The notes beneath the pieces are model-generated. The model was not told the origin of the DNA, made no database searches, and saw only the letters and a program-made list of their open reading frames with translations. This document shows positions 38,765 through 49,683 of a stretch of 64,000 nucleotides of DNA, in pieces (position 1 is the stretch's first letter; each line of letters opens with the position of its first letter). Location of the stretch: NCBI RefSeq assembly GCF_900141795.1, contig NZ_FSRE01000002.1:186001-250000 (forward strand), given 5' to 3'. This stretch comes from Sulfurivirga caldicuralii (GTDB lineage Bacteria; Pseudomonadota; Gammaproteobacteria; Thiomicrospirales; Thiomicrospiraceae). Both the position numbers and the translations under genes were made by a program.

Positions 38765-39909
38765 ATGAGTTGAATGAATTCCTAAGCTTCTTGCAGCAGC
38801 AGTGGCCTGCCGCGTATGACGCCTGGACGCAGCTGCTTGGCTGGTTTGACGGACAGGTGTGGCTGCTATTGGCGGCACTGGTGCTGGTGGGCGCCCTGGT
38901 AGTGGATACGGTGCAGCGGGTGATCATCGGCCAGATCCACCGCCGCTGGTGCGTCCGTCACCCGTGGCTGGATGCCTTTGTGGGCGGTGCCAACCCACCG
39001 TTGTCGCTGGCCATATGGTTCAGTGCGCTTATTTATGTGCTGATGGTGACACTGAGTGCGCTGAATATCTATACCGATGGCTTTCACGCGCTGATCAGTG
39101 TCAAGAACAGCGTGCTGACGCTGTTACTGGGCTGGTACGTCATCCGCGTGGTGGGTCGTCTTGAAGGCTATCTGAAAGAGGTGGCGGACCAGGATCCGCG
39201 ATTTGACCGCACATTGGTCGAAGCGCTGGCCAAGGTCATCCGCCTGACGGCAGTGGTGATTACCGGCCTGATTGTTCTTTCCGCCTTTGGGGTGAACGTG
39301 ACCGGTCTGCTGGCCTTCGGCGGTGCGGGCGGCCTGGTGGTCGGGCTGGCCGCCAAGGACATGATCAGCAACCTGTTCGGCGGGTTGACCATCTATCTGG
39401 ACCGGCCGTTTGTCGTGGGCGACTGGATCCGCTCGCCGGACAAGGATATCGAGGGGACGGTGGAGCATATCGGCTGGCGCCGCACGGTGATTCGCCGTTT
39501 CAACAAAAATCCGCTGTATGTGCCCAATGGCCTGTTTACCAATATCGTAGTGGAAAACCCCAGCCGCATGAGCCATCGCCGCATCTATGAAAAGTTTGGC
39601 GTGCGCTATGGGGATCAGGACAAGGTGGCAAAAATTACCGCCGACATCCGCCAAATGCTGCAGAACCATCCGGACATCGATCAGACGCAGACGATCATCG
39701 TCAACTTCAATACCTTTGCCGACTCATCGCTGGAGTGCTTTGTCTATTGCTTTACCCGTACGACGGTATGGGTGGAATACCATCAGGTGAAGGAAGCGGT
39801 GCTACTGCAGATCGCGGATATCGTGGTGGCGCACGGTGCCGAGATGGCCTTCCCGAGCCAGAGCGTCTATTTCGAAACGCCCCTGCAGCTGGATAACAGG
39901 ATGGCATGA
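38761..39909 (+). CDS. MscS-family mechanosensitive channel
   Basis: This 382-aa inner-membrane protein starts at 38761, overlapping the nagZ stop. About five hydrophobic segments are present. The pore helix TM3 region GVNVTGLLAFGGAGGLVVGLAAKDMISNLFGG is diagnostic, followed by the cytoplasmic beta domain DRPFVVGDWI. It has one to two more helices than the minimal E. coli MscS (286 aa), resembling YnaI/YbdG size. It is the last of the 14 genes in the run. Confidence 0.93.
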   Translation: MNELNEFLSFLQQQWPAAYDAWTQLLGWFDGQVWLLLAALVLVGALVVDTVQRVIIGQIHRRWCVRHPWLDAFVGGANPPLSLAIWFSALIYVLMVTLSALNIYTDGFHALISVKNSVLTLLLGWYVIRVVGRLEGYLKEVADQDPRFDRTLVEALAKVIRLTAVVITGLIVLSAFGVNVTGLLAFGGAGGLVVGLAAKDMISNLFGGLTIYLDRPFVVGDWIRSPDKDIEGTVEHIGWRRTVIRRFNKNPLYVPNGLFTNIVVENPSRMSHRRIYEKFGVRYGDQDKVAKITADIRQMLQNHPDIDQTQTIIVNFNTFADSSLECFVYCFTRTTVWVEYHQVKEAVLLQIADIVVAHGAEMAFPSQSVYFETPLQLDNRMA

Positions 39910-39962
39910 AAAATGCTTATATTTCGCTGGGTATAAACCATCCTTAAATTGGAGAGAGCAAC

Positions 39963-42170
39963 ATGTTTCGCAATCTGTCGATCGGTCAGAAGATTCATAT
40001 TCCGCTGATCCTGTCCCTGGCGGTGGGATTCGTGATCATCCTTGTCAGTTTCTTCAATTCCGTTGCGGAGATAGAGCGCCAAGTCTTTGAAGAAGCGGTG
40101 CAAGCGCAGCAGCATTTTGTAGAAGCTGAGTTGAAAACGCTGGAGGCGGTGAGCCTGACCAATGCCATCACCGTGAGGCAGGATCACTATGTGGTGCAGG
40201 GGCTGCTTACGGGTAACCGAGCCTACACCCTGAAGGGGCTGCAGCAATTGCAGCAGCAGCTGCATACTCACACGCCGTTCAAGGGCATCAAGGTGCATGT
40301 GCATACAGCCGATTTGCATAGTTTTGTGCGCGCGTGGAAACCGCAGAAGTTCGGTGATGATCTGAGCAGTTTCCGCAAGACGCTGGTACACCTGAAGCAG
40401 GTGCGCAAGCCCTTTGCGGCCATCGAAGTGGGGCGGATCGGGCTGAGTCTGCGCGGCCTGGCCCCCGTGCTGGATGATGACAACCGCTATCTGGGCTCAG
40501 TGGAGGTGTTGCAGGGCATCGAACCGCTGGTGAAAAAGGCTGCAGAAGAGCGTCACTATGACATGGTGGTGCTGATGAGGGCGGACCTCCTCAATATCGC
40601 CACCGAGCTGGCCGATAATCCTCGTTTCGGCAACTATGTACTGGCGATGGACGAGAAACAGGTCAATCCGCAGCTTCTGAGTGAGCTCAAGCGCATGGAA
40701 GACCTACAAGGTGGTCGCATCGATACCGAGCACTTTGTCGGCACTATTCTTCCGCTCAAGGATTTTCAGGGGCATGAAGTGGGCTATCTGCTGGTGGCCG
40801 AGAATCACGACCATGTGATGGCCGTTGTGGATGAGCTGAAATCCGGCCTTCATACACAGCTGATTCTCATGGGTGCGGTGGATATTTTCCTGCTGCTGAT
40901 GCTGCTGTGGATTGTGCATGCAGGCATTATCAAGCCGGTCCGCGAAATGGACAAGCTGGCAGCCGAGCTGGCCAGTGGCGATGCCGTATTCGGGCGTCGC
41001 ATGCCGATCATTTCCAATGACGAACTGGGCAAGGCTGCCCAGAGCTTCAACCGCTTCATCGAGCGGGTTGAAGGGCTGGCAAAACAGGCGCAGGAAGAGG
41101 CGGAAGCTGCCCGCCGCGCCAACGCGGAAGCCCTCCAGAACATGCGCAAGAGCAACCTGCTGGTGGAACTGGCGCAGAAGCTGGTGAATGGCCTGATTCA
41201 TAATGCCAAGGACGTGCAGGAGTCCATGGCGCGCAATATCGACACCATCAATGAGGTGAACGCGCTGAATGATAAGACAGCGGGCGTCATTTCCGATGTC
41301 ACCCGCAATACCGAAGCGGTCAAGCGGGTGCTGGATCAGATGAAGACGCTGGCCGAACAGGGTGAGAAACAGGCCGAGGAGCTGGATGGCGCGGTCAGCG
41401 AGATCGGCGAGGTGATGGGGCTGATCAAGGATATTTCCGAGCAGACCAACTTGCTGGCGCTGAATGCCGCCATCGAAGCGGCACGGGCCGGCGAACATGG
41501 ACGTGGCTTTGCCGTGGTGGCGGATGAGGTGCGCGATCTGGCCAACCGCACCCAGAAGGCTGCAGAGGAAGTGGAAGCCAATATCCAGAAGCTCAAGTCC
41601 AGCAGCGTGCAGATGCTGGAAAACGGTCGCAAGACCGTCGACCATGCAGAAGACTCCATGGAGAAGCTGAACCACTTCCAGACAGTGCTGCAGCAGCTGG
41701 TGAGCAATGCGCGCTATATCAAGACGGAAAACAAAGTAATTGCCTACGAAATGTTCGCCAATCTGGCCAAACTGGATCACATCATGTTCAAGGGCAACGG
41801 CTATGCGTCGGTCTTTGCCGAGAAGCGTGTGGCTGAATTTGGCGACCATCACAGCTGTCGTCTCGGCAAGTGGTATGAGGAAGGTGAAGGCAAGAAACAC
41901 CTGTCCCACGTGCCCACCTACACCAAGCTGGAGGCACCCCATGCCAAGGTGCATGAGCGCATCCTGGCTGCCCTGCAGTGTGTGGACAGGCAGGACTGTG
42001 TCGAGCGGGATGACTGGGTCAAGCAGCAGTTCGACGGCGCCGAACAGGCTAGTCAGGAAATGTTCCGGGTGCTCAACGAGATCGTCAATGACGCCAAGCG
42101 CTATCTGGAAAGTCGCGAACAGGCGCAGAATGCCGCCGACAGCGAGCAGGAAGGCAAAAAGCCGATCTGA
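39963..42170 (+). CDS. Methyl-accepting chemotaxis protein with C-terminal CZB zinc domain
   Basis: This 735-aa chemoreceptor has TM1 at ~13-34, a ~260-residue periplasmic sensor domain of Cache type, TM2 at ~300-325, and a HAMP domain. The signalling tip [38 protein letters not shown] is intact. At the C-terminus (~590-665) lie [14 protein letters not shown] and [14 protein letters not shown], the CZB zinc-binding motif (His, His, Cys, His). CZB receptors respond to zinc or oxidants such as HOCl. The terminator at 42194 follows. No other chemotaxis genes are in the window. Confidence 0.93.
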   Translation: MFRNLSIGQKIHIPLILSLAVGFVIILVSFFNSVAEIERQVFEEAVQAQQHFVEAELKTLEAVSLTNAITVRQDHYVVQGLLTGNRAYTLKGLQQLQQQLHTHTPFKGIKVHVHTADLHSFVRAWKPQKFGDDLSSFRKTLVHLKQVRKPFAAIEVGRIGLSLRGLAPVLDDDNRYLGSVEVLQGIEPLVKKAAEERHYDMVVLMRADLLNIATELADNPRFGNYVLAMDEKQVNPQLLSELKRMEDLQGGRIDTEHFVGTILPLKDFQGHEVGYLLVAENHDHVMAVVDELKSGLHTQLILMGAVDIFLLLMLLWIVHAGIIKPVREMDKLAAELASGDAVFGRRMPIISNDELGKAAQSFNRFIERVEGLAKQAQEEAEAARRANAEALQNMRKSNLLVELAQKLVNGLIHNAKDVQESMARNIDTINEVNALNDKTAGVISDVTRNTEAVKRVLDQMKTLAEQGEKQAEELDGAVSEIGEVMGLIKDISEQTNLLALNAAIEAARAGEHGRGFAVVADEVRDLANRTQKAAEEVEANIQKLKSSSVQMLENGRKTVDHAEDSMEKLNHFQTVLQQLVSNARYIKTENKVIAYEMFANLAKLDHIMFKGNGYASVFAEKRVAEFGDHHSCRLGKWYEEGEGKKHLSHVPTYTKLEAPHAKVHERILAALQCVDRQDCVERDDWVKQQFDGAEQASQEMFRVLNEIVNDAKRYLESREQAQNAADSEQEGKKPI

Positions 42171-42193
42171 ACGCCTTTTCAACCCCCTTTTTC

Positions 42194-42219
42194 AAGGCTC
42201 CGGCAACGGGGCCTTTTTT
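42194..42219 (+). terminator. Intrinsic terminator after the chemoreceptor
   Basis: AAGGCTCC-GGCAAC-GGGGCCTT is an 8-bp stem with one G-T pair, followed by TTTTTT. It lies 24 nt after the stop. Confidence 0.85.
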
Positions 42220-42227
42220 GTGCCCAT

Positions 42228-42249
42228 GAAAAAGTCGGGGACCCCCCCT
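42228..42249 (+). repeat. Short GC repeat family, copy 4
   Basis: GAAAAAGTCGGGGACCCCCCCT, directly after the chemoreceptor terminator. It overlaps the last bases of the convergent murB gene. Confidence 0.85.
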
Positions 42250-43276
42250 ACAGGATGATGACTTCCGGCTCCAGATGGATGCCAAAGGTGTGCATCACAT
42301 CGGTCTGAATCGCCCTGGAGAGGGCCAGAATCTGTTCGCCGGTGGCATGACCGCGGTTGACCAGCACCAACGCATGCTTGCTGGAGACGCAGGCATCGGT
42401 GCCTTCGAGGCAGCGACCCTTCCAGCCGCACTGCTCGATAAGCCAGGCCGCCGGAATCTTGATGCCACCACCCGGCAGGTGGTGGTGGGGCAGGTCGGGC
42501 CATTTTTCCTGCAGGACAGCAAAGTACGCCTCGTCCACCACCGGGTTCTTGAAGAAACTGCCGGCATTGCCTTCCTTTTCCGGGTCGGGCAGTTTTTCCC
42601 TGCGCATACGGATGACCGTTTCATAGACATGGCGGGGCGTAAGATTGTTTTCCGGGATATCCGCAAGGGCTTCACGCAGCGGATCGTAGACCAGGTTGGC
42701 CTGACCGGCTTCAAGCTTGCGAAGGCGGAAGGTGGCGCGATGGATGAGCATCTGGTTGCGGTATTCCCGCTTGAAGATACTGCTGCGGTAGCTGAATTCG
42801 CAATCGGCATTGCGGAATTCGTGGCGCTCACCGCTAAACAGATCCAGCGCCTGCACGCGGGTGATGAGATCCTGCACTTCGGTACCATAGGCACCGATGT
42901 TCTGCGCCGGCGCAGCACCCACCGTGCCCGGAATCAGCGCCAGGTTTTCCAGTCCCCATAAGTTGTTGTCCACCGACCAGGTGACCAGATCGTGCCAGTG
43001 CATGCCGCCGCCGACGCTCACCCACAGGGACTCATCGTCTTCCTTCATGACGCGCAGCTGACGAAAGCGGTTGCGCACCACCACGCCTTCCAGATCGCGG
43101 GTTAGCAGAATATTGCTGCCTTCCCCGAGTACATACCAGGGCAGCGCCGACAGCACGGGATCGCTGCGCAGGGCGCGGATGTCGCTCTGCTTGTCGATTT
43201 CCACGAAATAGCGGGCACAGGCATCGATATGGAAGGTGTTGTAGTCGTGCAGGGGGAAGTGGGCCTGAATGTGCAT
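42248..43276 (-). CDS. murB: UDP-N-acetylenolpyruvoylglucosamine reductase
   Basis: This 342-aa flavoenzyme reduces UDP-GlcNAc-enolpyruvate to UDP-MurNAc. It is the same length as the E. coli type I enzyme. The FAD site YVLGEGSNILLTRDLEGVVV, NIGAYGTEVQDLI, GNAGSFFKNPVV with the catalytic Ser, and a C-terminal Glu (HLEPEVIIL) are present. It is transcribed divergently from the NSS transporter gene. It ends at a dispersed repeat. Confidence 0.96.
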   Translation of the reverse strand: MHIQAHFPLHDYNTFHIDACARYFVEIDKQSDIRALRSDPVLSALPWYVLGEGSNILLTRDLEGVVVRNRFRQLRVMKEDDESLWVSVGGGMHWHDLVTWSVDNNLWGLENLALIPGTVGAAPAQNIGAYGTEVQDLITRVQALDLFSGERHEFRNADCEFSYRSSIFKREYRNQMLIHRATFRLRKLEAGQANLVYDPLREALADIPENNLTPRHVYETVIRMRREKLPDPEKEGNAGSFFKNPVVDEAYFAVLQEKWPDLPHHHLPGGGIKIPAAWLIEQCGWKGRCLEGTDACVSSKHALVLVNRGHATGEQILALSRAIQTDVMHTFGIHLEPEVIIL

Positions 43277-43287
43277 GGGTGCTTCAA

Positions 43288-43293
43288 TATAAT
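43288..43293 (+). promoter_or_regulatory. -10 box for the NSS transporter
   Basis: TATAAT, 34 nt before the GTG start at 43328, in the divergent gap with murB. No clear -35 box is seen. Confidence 0.45.
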
Positions 43294-43327
43294 GTGTGAA
43301 AAAACTATTTTAAAAGAGGAGCGCACC

Positions 43328-44791
43328 GTGAGTGCAATCGAATTGAGCAAGCCGCAGTGGTCATCGCAGAAAGTCTTTATTCTGGCGGCGGTCGGGTCGG
43401 CCGTCGGTCTCGGCAATATCTGGAAGTTCCCATATATCGCGGGCGAAAATGGCGGCGGTGCCTTCGTGCTGGTCTATCTGCTCTGCGTGGCCCTGATCGG
43501 CCTGCCGGTCCTCATGGCGGAAATCGGCCTCGGGCGCATGGGCAAGGCTAATTCGCCGCAGGCGATGGCCAACCTGGCGGCGGAGTTTCGCGCCAGTCCG
43601 TTGTGGTCGCTGGTGGGGCTCAGCGGTGTGCTGGCCGGTGTATTGATTCTGTCCTTCTACACGGTGATTGCCGGCTGGGCTATTGACTACTTTGTGGAAA
43701 GTGCCGTGGGCCATTTCCGCGGCATTCAGGCCGACGCCATCGGCAAGCACTTTTCCGATCTGCTGGCCAATCCGTGGGCGCTGCTGTTCTGGCATACGGT
43801 GATTGTGCTGATGACGGTAGGTATCGTCGCCAAGGGCGTGAAGGGCGGCCTTGAAAAGGCGGTCAATTTCATGATGCCGCTGCTGTTTTTCATTCTGCTG
43901 GTGCTGCTGGGCTGGTCGGCGTCGCAGCAGAGTTTCGGGGAAAGTCTGCGTTTTCTGTTTGCGCCGGACTTCAGTAAGTTGACCTGGGAGGCGGTGCTGA
44001 TTGCCATGGGGCATGCGTTCTTTACGCTTTCCATCGGCATGGGTGCCATGATGGTGTACGGATCCTACCTGCCGGAGCGCCATTCCATTCCCAAGGCGGC
44101 GGTATGGATCGTGTTCGCGGATACTGCGGTGGCCTTGCTGGCCGGGATCATTATCTTTACCGTGGTATTTGGTAACGGACTTGAGCCGGGTGCCGGCCCG
44201 GGGCTGCTGTTCCAGACGCTGCCGGTGGCCTTTGGGCAGATGAGCGGTGGCTGGTTCTGGGGCACGCTGTTCTTCTTTCTGGTGGTGCTGGCGGCGCTGA
44301 GTTCGGCTATTTCTCTCATCGAGCCGGCGGTGAGCTGGGTGGAGCAGAACTGGCGCATGAAGCGCAGCACGGCCACCTGGTTGCTGGGTTTTCTGGTGTG
44401 GCTGCTGGGCATTGGCACCGTGTTGTCGTTCAACGCGTGGAAGCATGTCCATTTCCTGCCCGGCAAGACCTTCTTCGACAGCCTGGACTTCATTACCGCC
44501 AATATCATGCTGCCGCTGGGCGGTATGTTGATGGCCATTTTCATGGCGTGGGTGGTCAGCGACAAGGCACGTCAGGCCGAATTCCGCCTGCCGCCGGCAC
44601 TGGATGGCGCCTTCAGGTTTGATCTGCGCGCCATCGCGCCGGTGGGCGTGCTGATCGTATTCGCTTCTAACCTGGTGAGTGATCCCTACCGGCAGATGAT
44701 CGCTGTGGCGGTGGCGCTGGCGTTGTATGCGCTCTATGCCTATAACCGCAGCCGCTTTAACCTGATGCTGTCGGAGCAGGGGCTTCGCTAG
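43328..44791 (+). CDS. Sodium-dependent transporter of the NSS family
   Basis: This 487-aa inner-membrane symporter has a LeuT-like fold. The start is GTG 43328 with GAGGAG seven nt upstream; earlier in-frame ATGs lie inside murB or its promoter. The Na+ site and unwound TM1 are in AVGSAVGLGNIWKFPYIAGENGGGAFVLVYL. Other typical segments are FFTLSIGMGAMMVYGSYLP and LSSAISLIEPAVSWV. Twelve hydrophobic segments are present. The substrate is probably an amino acid but cannot be specified. Confidence 0.93.
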   Translation: MSAIELSKPQWSSQKVFILAAVGSAVGLGNIWKFPYIAGENGGGAFVLVYLLCVALIGLPVLMAEIGLGRMGKANSPQAMANLAAEFRASPLWSLVGLSGVLAGVLILSFYTVIAGWAIDYFVESAVGHFRGIQADAIGKHFSDLLANPWALLFWHTVIVLMTVGIVAKGVKGGLEKAVNFMMPLLFFILLVLLGWSASQQSFGESLRFLFAPDFSKLTWEAVLIAMGHAFFTLSIGMGAMMVYGSYLPERHSIPKAAVWIVFADTAVALLAGIIIFTVVFGNGLEPGAGPGLLFQTLPVAFGQMSGGWFWGTLFFFLVVLAALSSAISLIEPAVSWVEQNWRMKRSTATWLLGFLVWLLGIGTVLSFNAWKHVHFLPGKTFFDSLDFITANIMLPLGGMLMAIFMAWVVSDKARQAEFRLPPALDGAFRFDLRAIAPVGVLIVFASNLVSDPYRQMIAVAVALALYALYAYNRSRFNLMLSEQGLR

Positions 44792-44810
44792 CGCCCAAAA
44801 TGGAATTTCG

Positions 44811-44839
44811 ATGACATAAGCATTGTTTATCTCTACAAT
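44811..44839 (+). promoter_or_regulatory. Promoter of the hflK operon
   Basis: ATGACA at 44811-44816 and TACAAT at 44834-44839 are separated by 17 nt. The -10 box is 37 nt before the hflK ATG. Confidence 0.7.
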
Positions 44840-44876
44840 GTTGTTCGTTTGTGTGACTTCTTGAACTGGAGAATGT

Positions 44877-46073
44877 ATGGCGTGGAATGAGCCGGGCAAG
44901 CCGAGCCAGGATCCTTGGGGATCGGGCGACAAGCCTCCCAAGGGATCCGGGCAGGGGCCAGATGTGGACGAGCTGGTTGAAAAACTGAAACAGTCTCTGG
45001 GCAATAAAAACCCGTTTGGTAGCGTCGGTATGGGGGTGGTGGCACTTGTCATCATCGTCGTCTGGCTGCTCTCCGGCATCTATATCGTCGATCCGGCCGA
45101 ACGCGGCGCGGTACAGCGGTTTGGCGCTTATGTGGGCGAAACCGGACCGGGCCCGCACTGGCATATTCCATGGCCTGTCGAGAAGGTCACCATCATTAAC
45201 GTGGATCGCATCCGCCATGCCGAGATCGGCTATCGCTCCAGCGCTGGACAAAATGCGGTGGTGGTGCCCTCCGAAGCGCTGATGCTGACCGAAGACGAAA
45301 ACATCGTCGATATCAAGATCGCCATTCAGTACAAGATCAGCAGTGCGCGCCACTATCTGTTCAATGTGGCCGATCCGGATGTGACCCTGCGTCTTGCGGT
45401 GGAAAGCGCGCTGCGTTCTGTAGTGGGCAAGAACAAGATGGACTTCGTGCTCACCCAGGGGCGCGACGAGGTGGTTTCCAAGGTGAAGCGTCTGGCGCAG
45501 GAGATTCTCGACAATTATGAGTCGGGTCTGCTGATCACCAGTGTCAACCTGCAGGATGCCCAGCCGCCCGAGCAGGTGCAGGCCGCCTTTGCCGACGTGG
45601 TCAAGGCCCGTGAGGACCGCGAGCGTCTGATCAACGAAGCCCAGGCGTATGCCAACGACATTATTCCGAAGGCGCGTGGCCTGGCTGCCCGTGAACTGGC
45701 TGAGGCGGAAGCCTATCGTCAGCGCGTGGTGGAGCAGGCACTGGGTGAAACCAGTCGCTTTGTGAATATCCTCACCGCCTACCGCAAGGCACCTGAGGTC
45801 ACTCGCGAGCGCATGTACAAGGATGCCGTCACCAATGTGCTCACCAAAACCAGCAAGGTGTTCATGACCGACAGCGAAGGCAAGCTGGTCTATCTGCCGC
45901 TGGATCGCCTGCAGCAGGGGGCTGCAGGCGCACCGGAGCCGGTAGTGCAGGCGCCCAAGGTGCTGGCACCGGCACGCAATACGTCATCGACACTGAATCA
46001 GCGCGGCACCACGTCTTCGGGCGAGAAAGGCAGCCGCCTGCGCGAACTGCTCAGATCAAGGGAGTTGCGTTAA
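44877..46073 (+). CDS. hflK: HflK, FtsH-regulating SPFH membrane protein
   Basis: This 398-aa protein has a Gly/Pro-rich N-terminus (GKPSQDPWGSGDKPPKGSGQGP), a single transmembrane helix at ~53-72, and an SPFH/prohibitin domain facing the periplasm. HflK and HflC form a large cage around FtsH and limit its proteolysis. The segment GIYIVDPAERGAVQRFGAYVGETGPGPHWHIPWP is typical. It is followed without a gap by hflC. Confidence 0.97.
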   Translation: MAWNEPGKPSQDPWGSGDKPPKGSGQGPDVDELVEKLKQSLGNKNPFGSVGMGVVALVIIVVWLLSGIYIVDPAERGAVQRFGAYVGETGPGPHWHIPWPVEKVTIINVDRIRHAEIGYRSSAGQNAVVVPSEALMLTEDENIVDIKIAIQYKISSARHYLFNVADPDVTLRLAVESALRSVVGKNKMDFVLTQGRDEVVSKVKRLAQEILDNYESGLLITSVNLQDAQPPEQVQAAFADVVKAREDRERLINEAQAYANDIIPKARGLAARELAEAEAYRQRVVEQALGETSRFVNILTAYRKAPEVTRERMYKDAVTNVLTKTSKVFMTDSEGKLVYLPLDRLQQGAAGAPEPVVQAPKVLAPARNTSSTLNQRGTTSSGEKGSRLRELLRSRELR

Positions 46074-46946
46074 ATGAAAAATATTCTCGGATTCCTTCTG
46101 GCTGCCGTACTGTTTATCGCGGCCAATGCCTTCTTCGTGATCAACGAGGGTGAAACGGGTATCGTGTTCCGCCTGGGGGAAATCGTCAAGGCCGACCTGA
46201 AGCCGGGTCTGCACGTAAAAACCCCGTTCGTCAACAATGTGCGCACCTTCGATGCGCGCCTGCAGACGCTGGATGCGCCACCGGAGCGCTACCTGACGGT
46301 GGAAAAGAAAAACCTGATCGTCGATTCCTTTGCCAAGTGGCGCATTGCCGACAGTGCCAAGTTCTATACCACCATGGGCGGCGACATTCGCCTGACCAAC
46401 ATGCGTCTGTCGCAGATCCTCAAGGATGGTCTGCGCGCTGAGTTCGGCAGCCGCACGGTCAAGGAAGTGATCGCCAGCCAGCGTGATGCCATCATCGCAG
46501 CCATCACCAAAAAGGCGCGTCGTGATGCGCAGGCGTTTGGTATCGAGGTGGTGGATGTACGCATCAAGCGCGTGGATCTGCCGCGGGATGTTTCCGAATC
46601 GGTGTATCGCCGCATGGAAGCCGAGCGTAAGCGTGTGGCCAACGAGCTGCGCTCCGAAGGGGCCGAGGCGGCCGAAAAGATCCGTGCAGATGCCGATCGT
46701 CAGCGTGTCGTGCTGCTGGCGGAAGCCTATCGCAAGGCGGAAACCATTCGCGGTGAAGGAGATGGGAAGGCCTCTGAAATCTACGCGAAGGCCTATTCTC
46801 AGGATCCGGACTTCTTTGCCTTCTTCAAGAGCCTGCAGTCCTACCAGGCAGCGTTCGACAGCAAGAAGGACATTCTGGTGCTCGACCCCCGTTCTGAATA
46901 CTTCCGTTACCTGATGCGCAAGGATGGCGTGTCCGCAACGAAGTAA
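46074..46946 (+). CDS. hflC: HflC, FtsH-regulating SPFH membrane protein
   Basis: This 290-aa partner of HflK has an N-terminal transmembrane anchor (ILGFLLAAVLFIAANAFFVI), an SPFH domain, and a coiled coil with QRVVLLAEAYRKAETIRGEGDGKASEIYAKAYSQDPDF, a HflC hallmark. It follows hflK immediately, and its stop overlaps the DUF2065 start by one base. Confidence 0.97.
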   Translation: MKNILGFLLAAVLFIAANAFFVINEGETGIVFRLGEIVKADLKPGLHVKTPFVNNVRTFDARLQTLDAPPERYLTVEKKNLIVDSFAKWRIADSAKFYTTMGGDIRLTNMRLSQILKDGLRAEFGSRTVKEVIASQRDAIIAAITKKARRDAQAFGIEVVDVRIKRVDLPRDVSESVYRRMEAERKRVANELRSEGAEAAEKIRADADRQRVVLLAEAYRKAETIRGEGDGKASEIYAKAYSQDPDFFAFFKSLQSYQAAFDSKKDILVLDPRSEYFRYLMRKDGVSATK

Positions 46947-47143
46947 TGGGCGAGAACGGCTGGACCATTTTCTGGACGGCGGTCAGCCTCGTGTTCATCC
47001 TCGAGGGCGTGCTGCCGTTCGTTTACCCCCGGTTATGGCGGCGCATGATGCTGGAAGCCCTGCAGCTTCCGGAAAATGGCCTGCGCATGATGGGGCTCAC
47101 CAGCCTGCTGATCGGCACATTGATAATTTTGTTGCTTGGATAA
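46946..47143 (+). CDS. DUF2065 (YjeT-like) small membrane protein
   Basis: This 65-aa protein has two hydrophobic helices (WTIFWTAVSLVFILEGVLPFV and MGLTSLLIGTLIILLLG), with a charged loop WRRMMLEALQLPENGLRMMG typical of DUF2065. Its place between hflC and purA or hisZ is conserved in many gammaproteobacteria. The function is unknown, possibly linked to HflKC. Confidence 0.9.
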   Translation: MGENGWTIFWTAVSLVFILEGVLPFVYPRLWRRMMLEALQLPENGLRMMGLTSLLIGTLIILLLG

Positions 47144-47147
47144 TGTT

Positions 47148-49668
<2,521 letters not shown>

Positions 49669-49683
49669 AAAACAGGATATACC

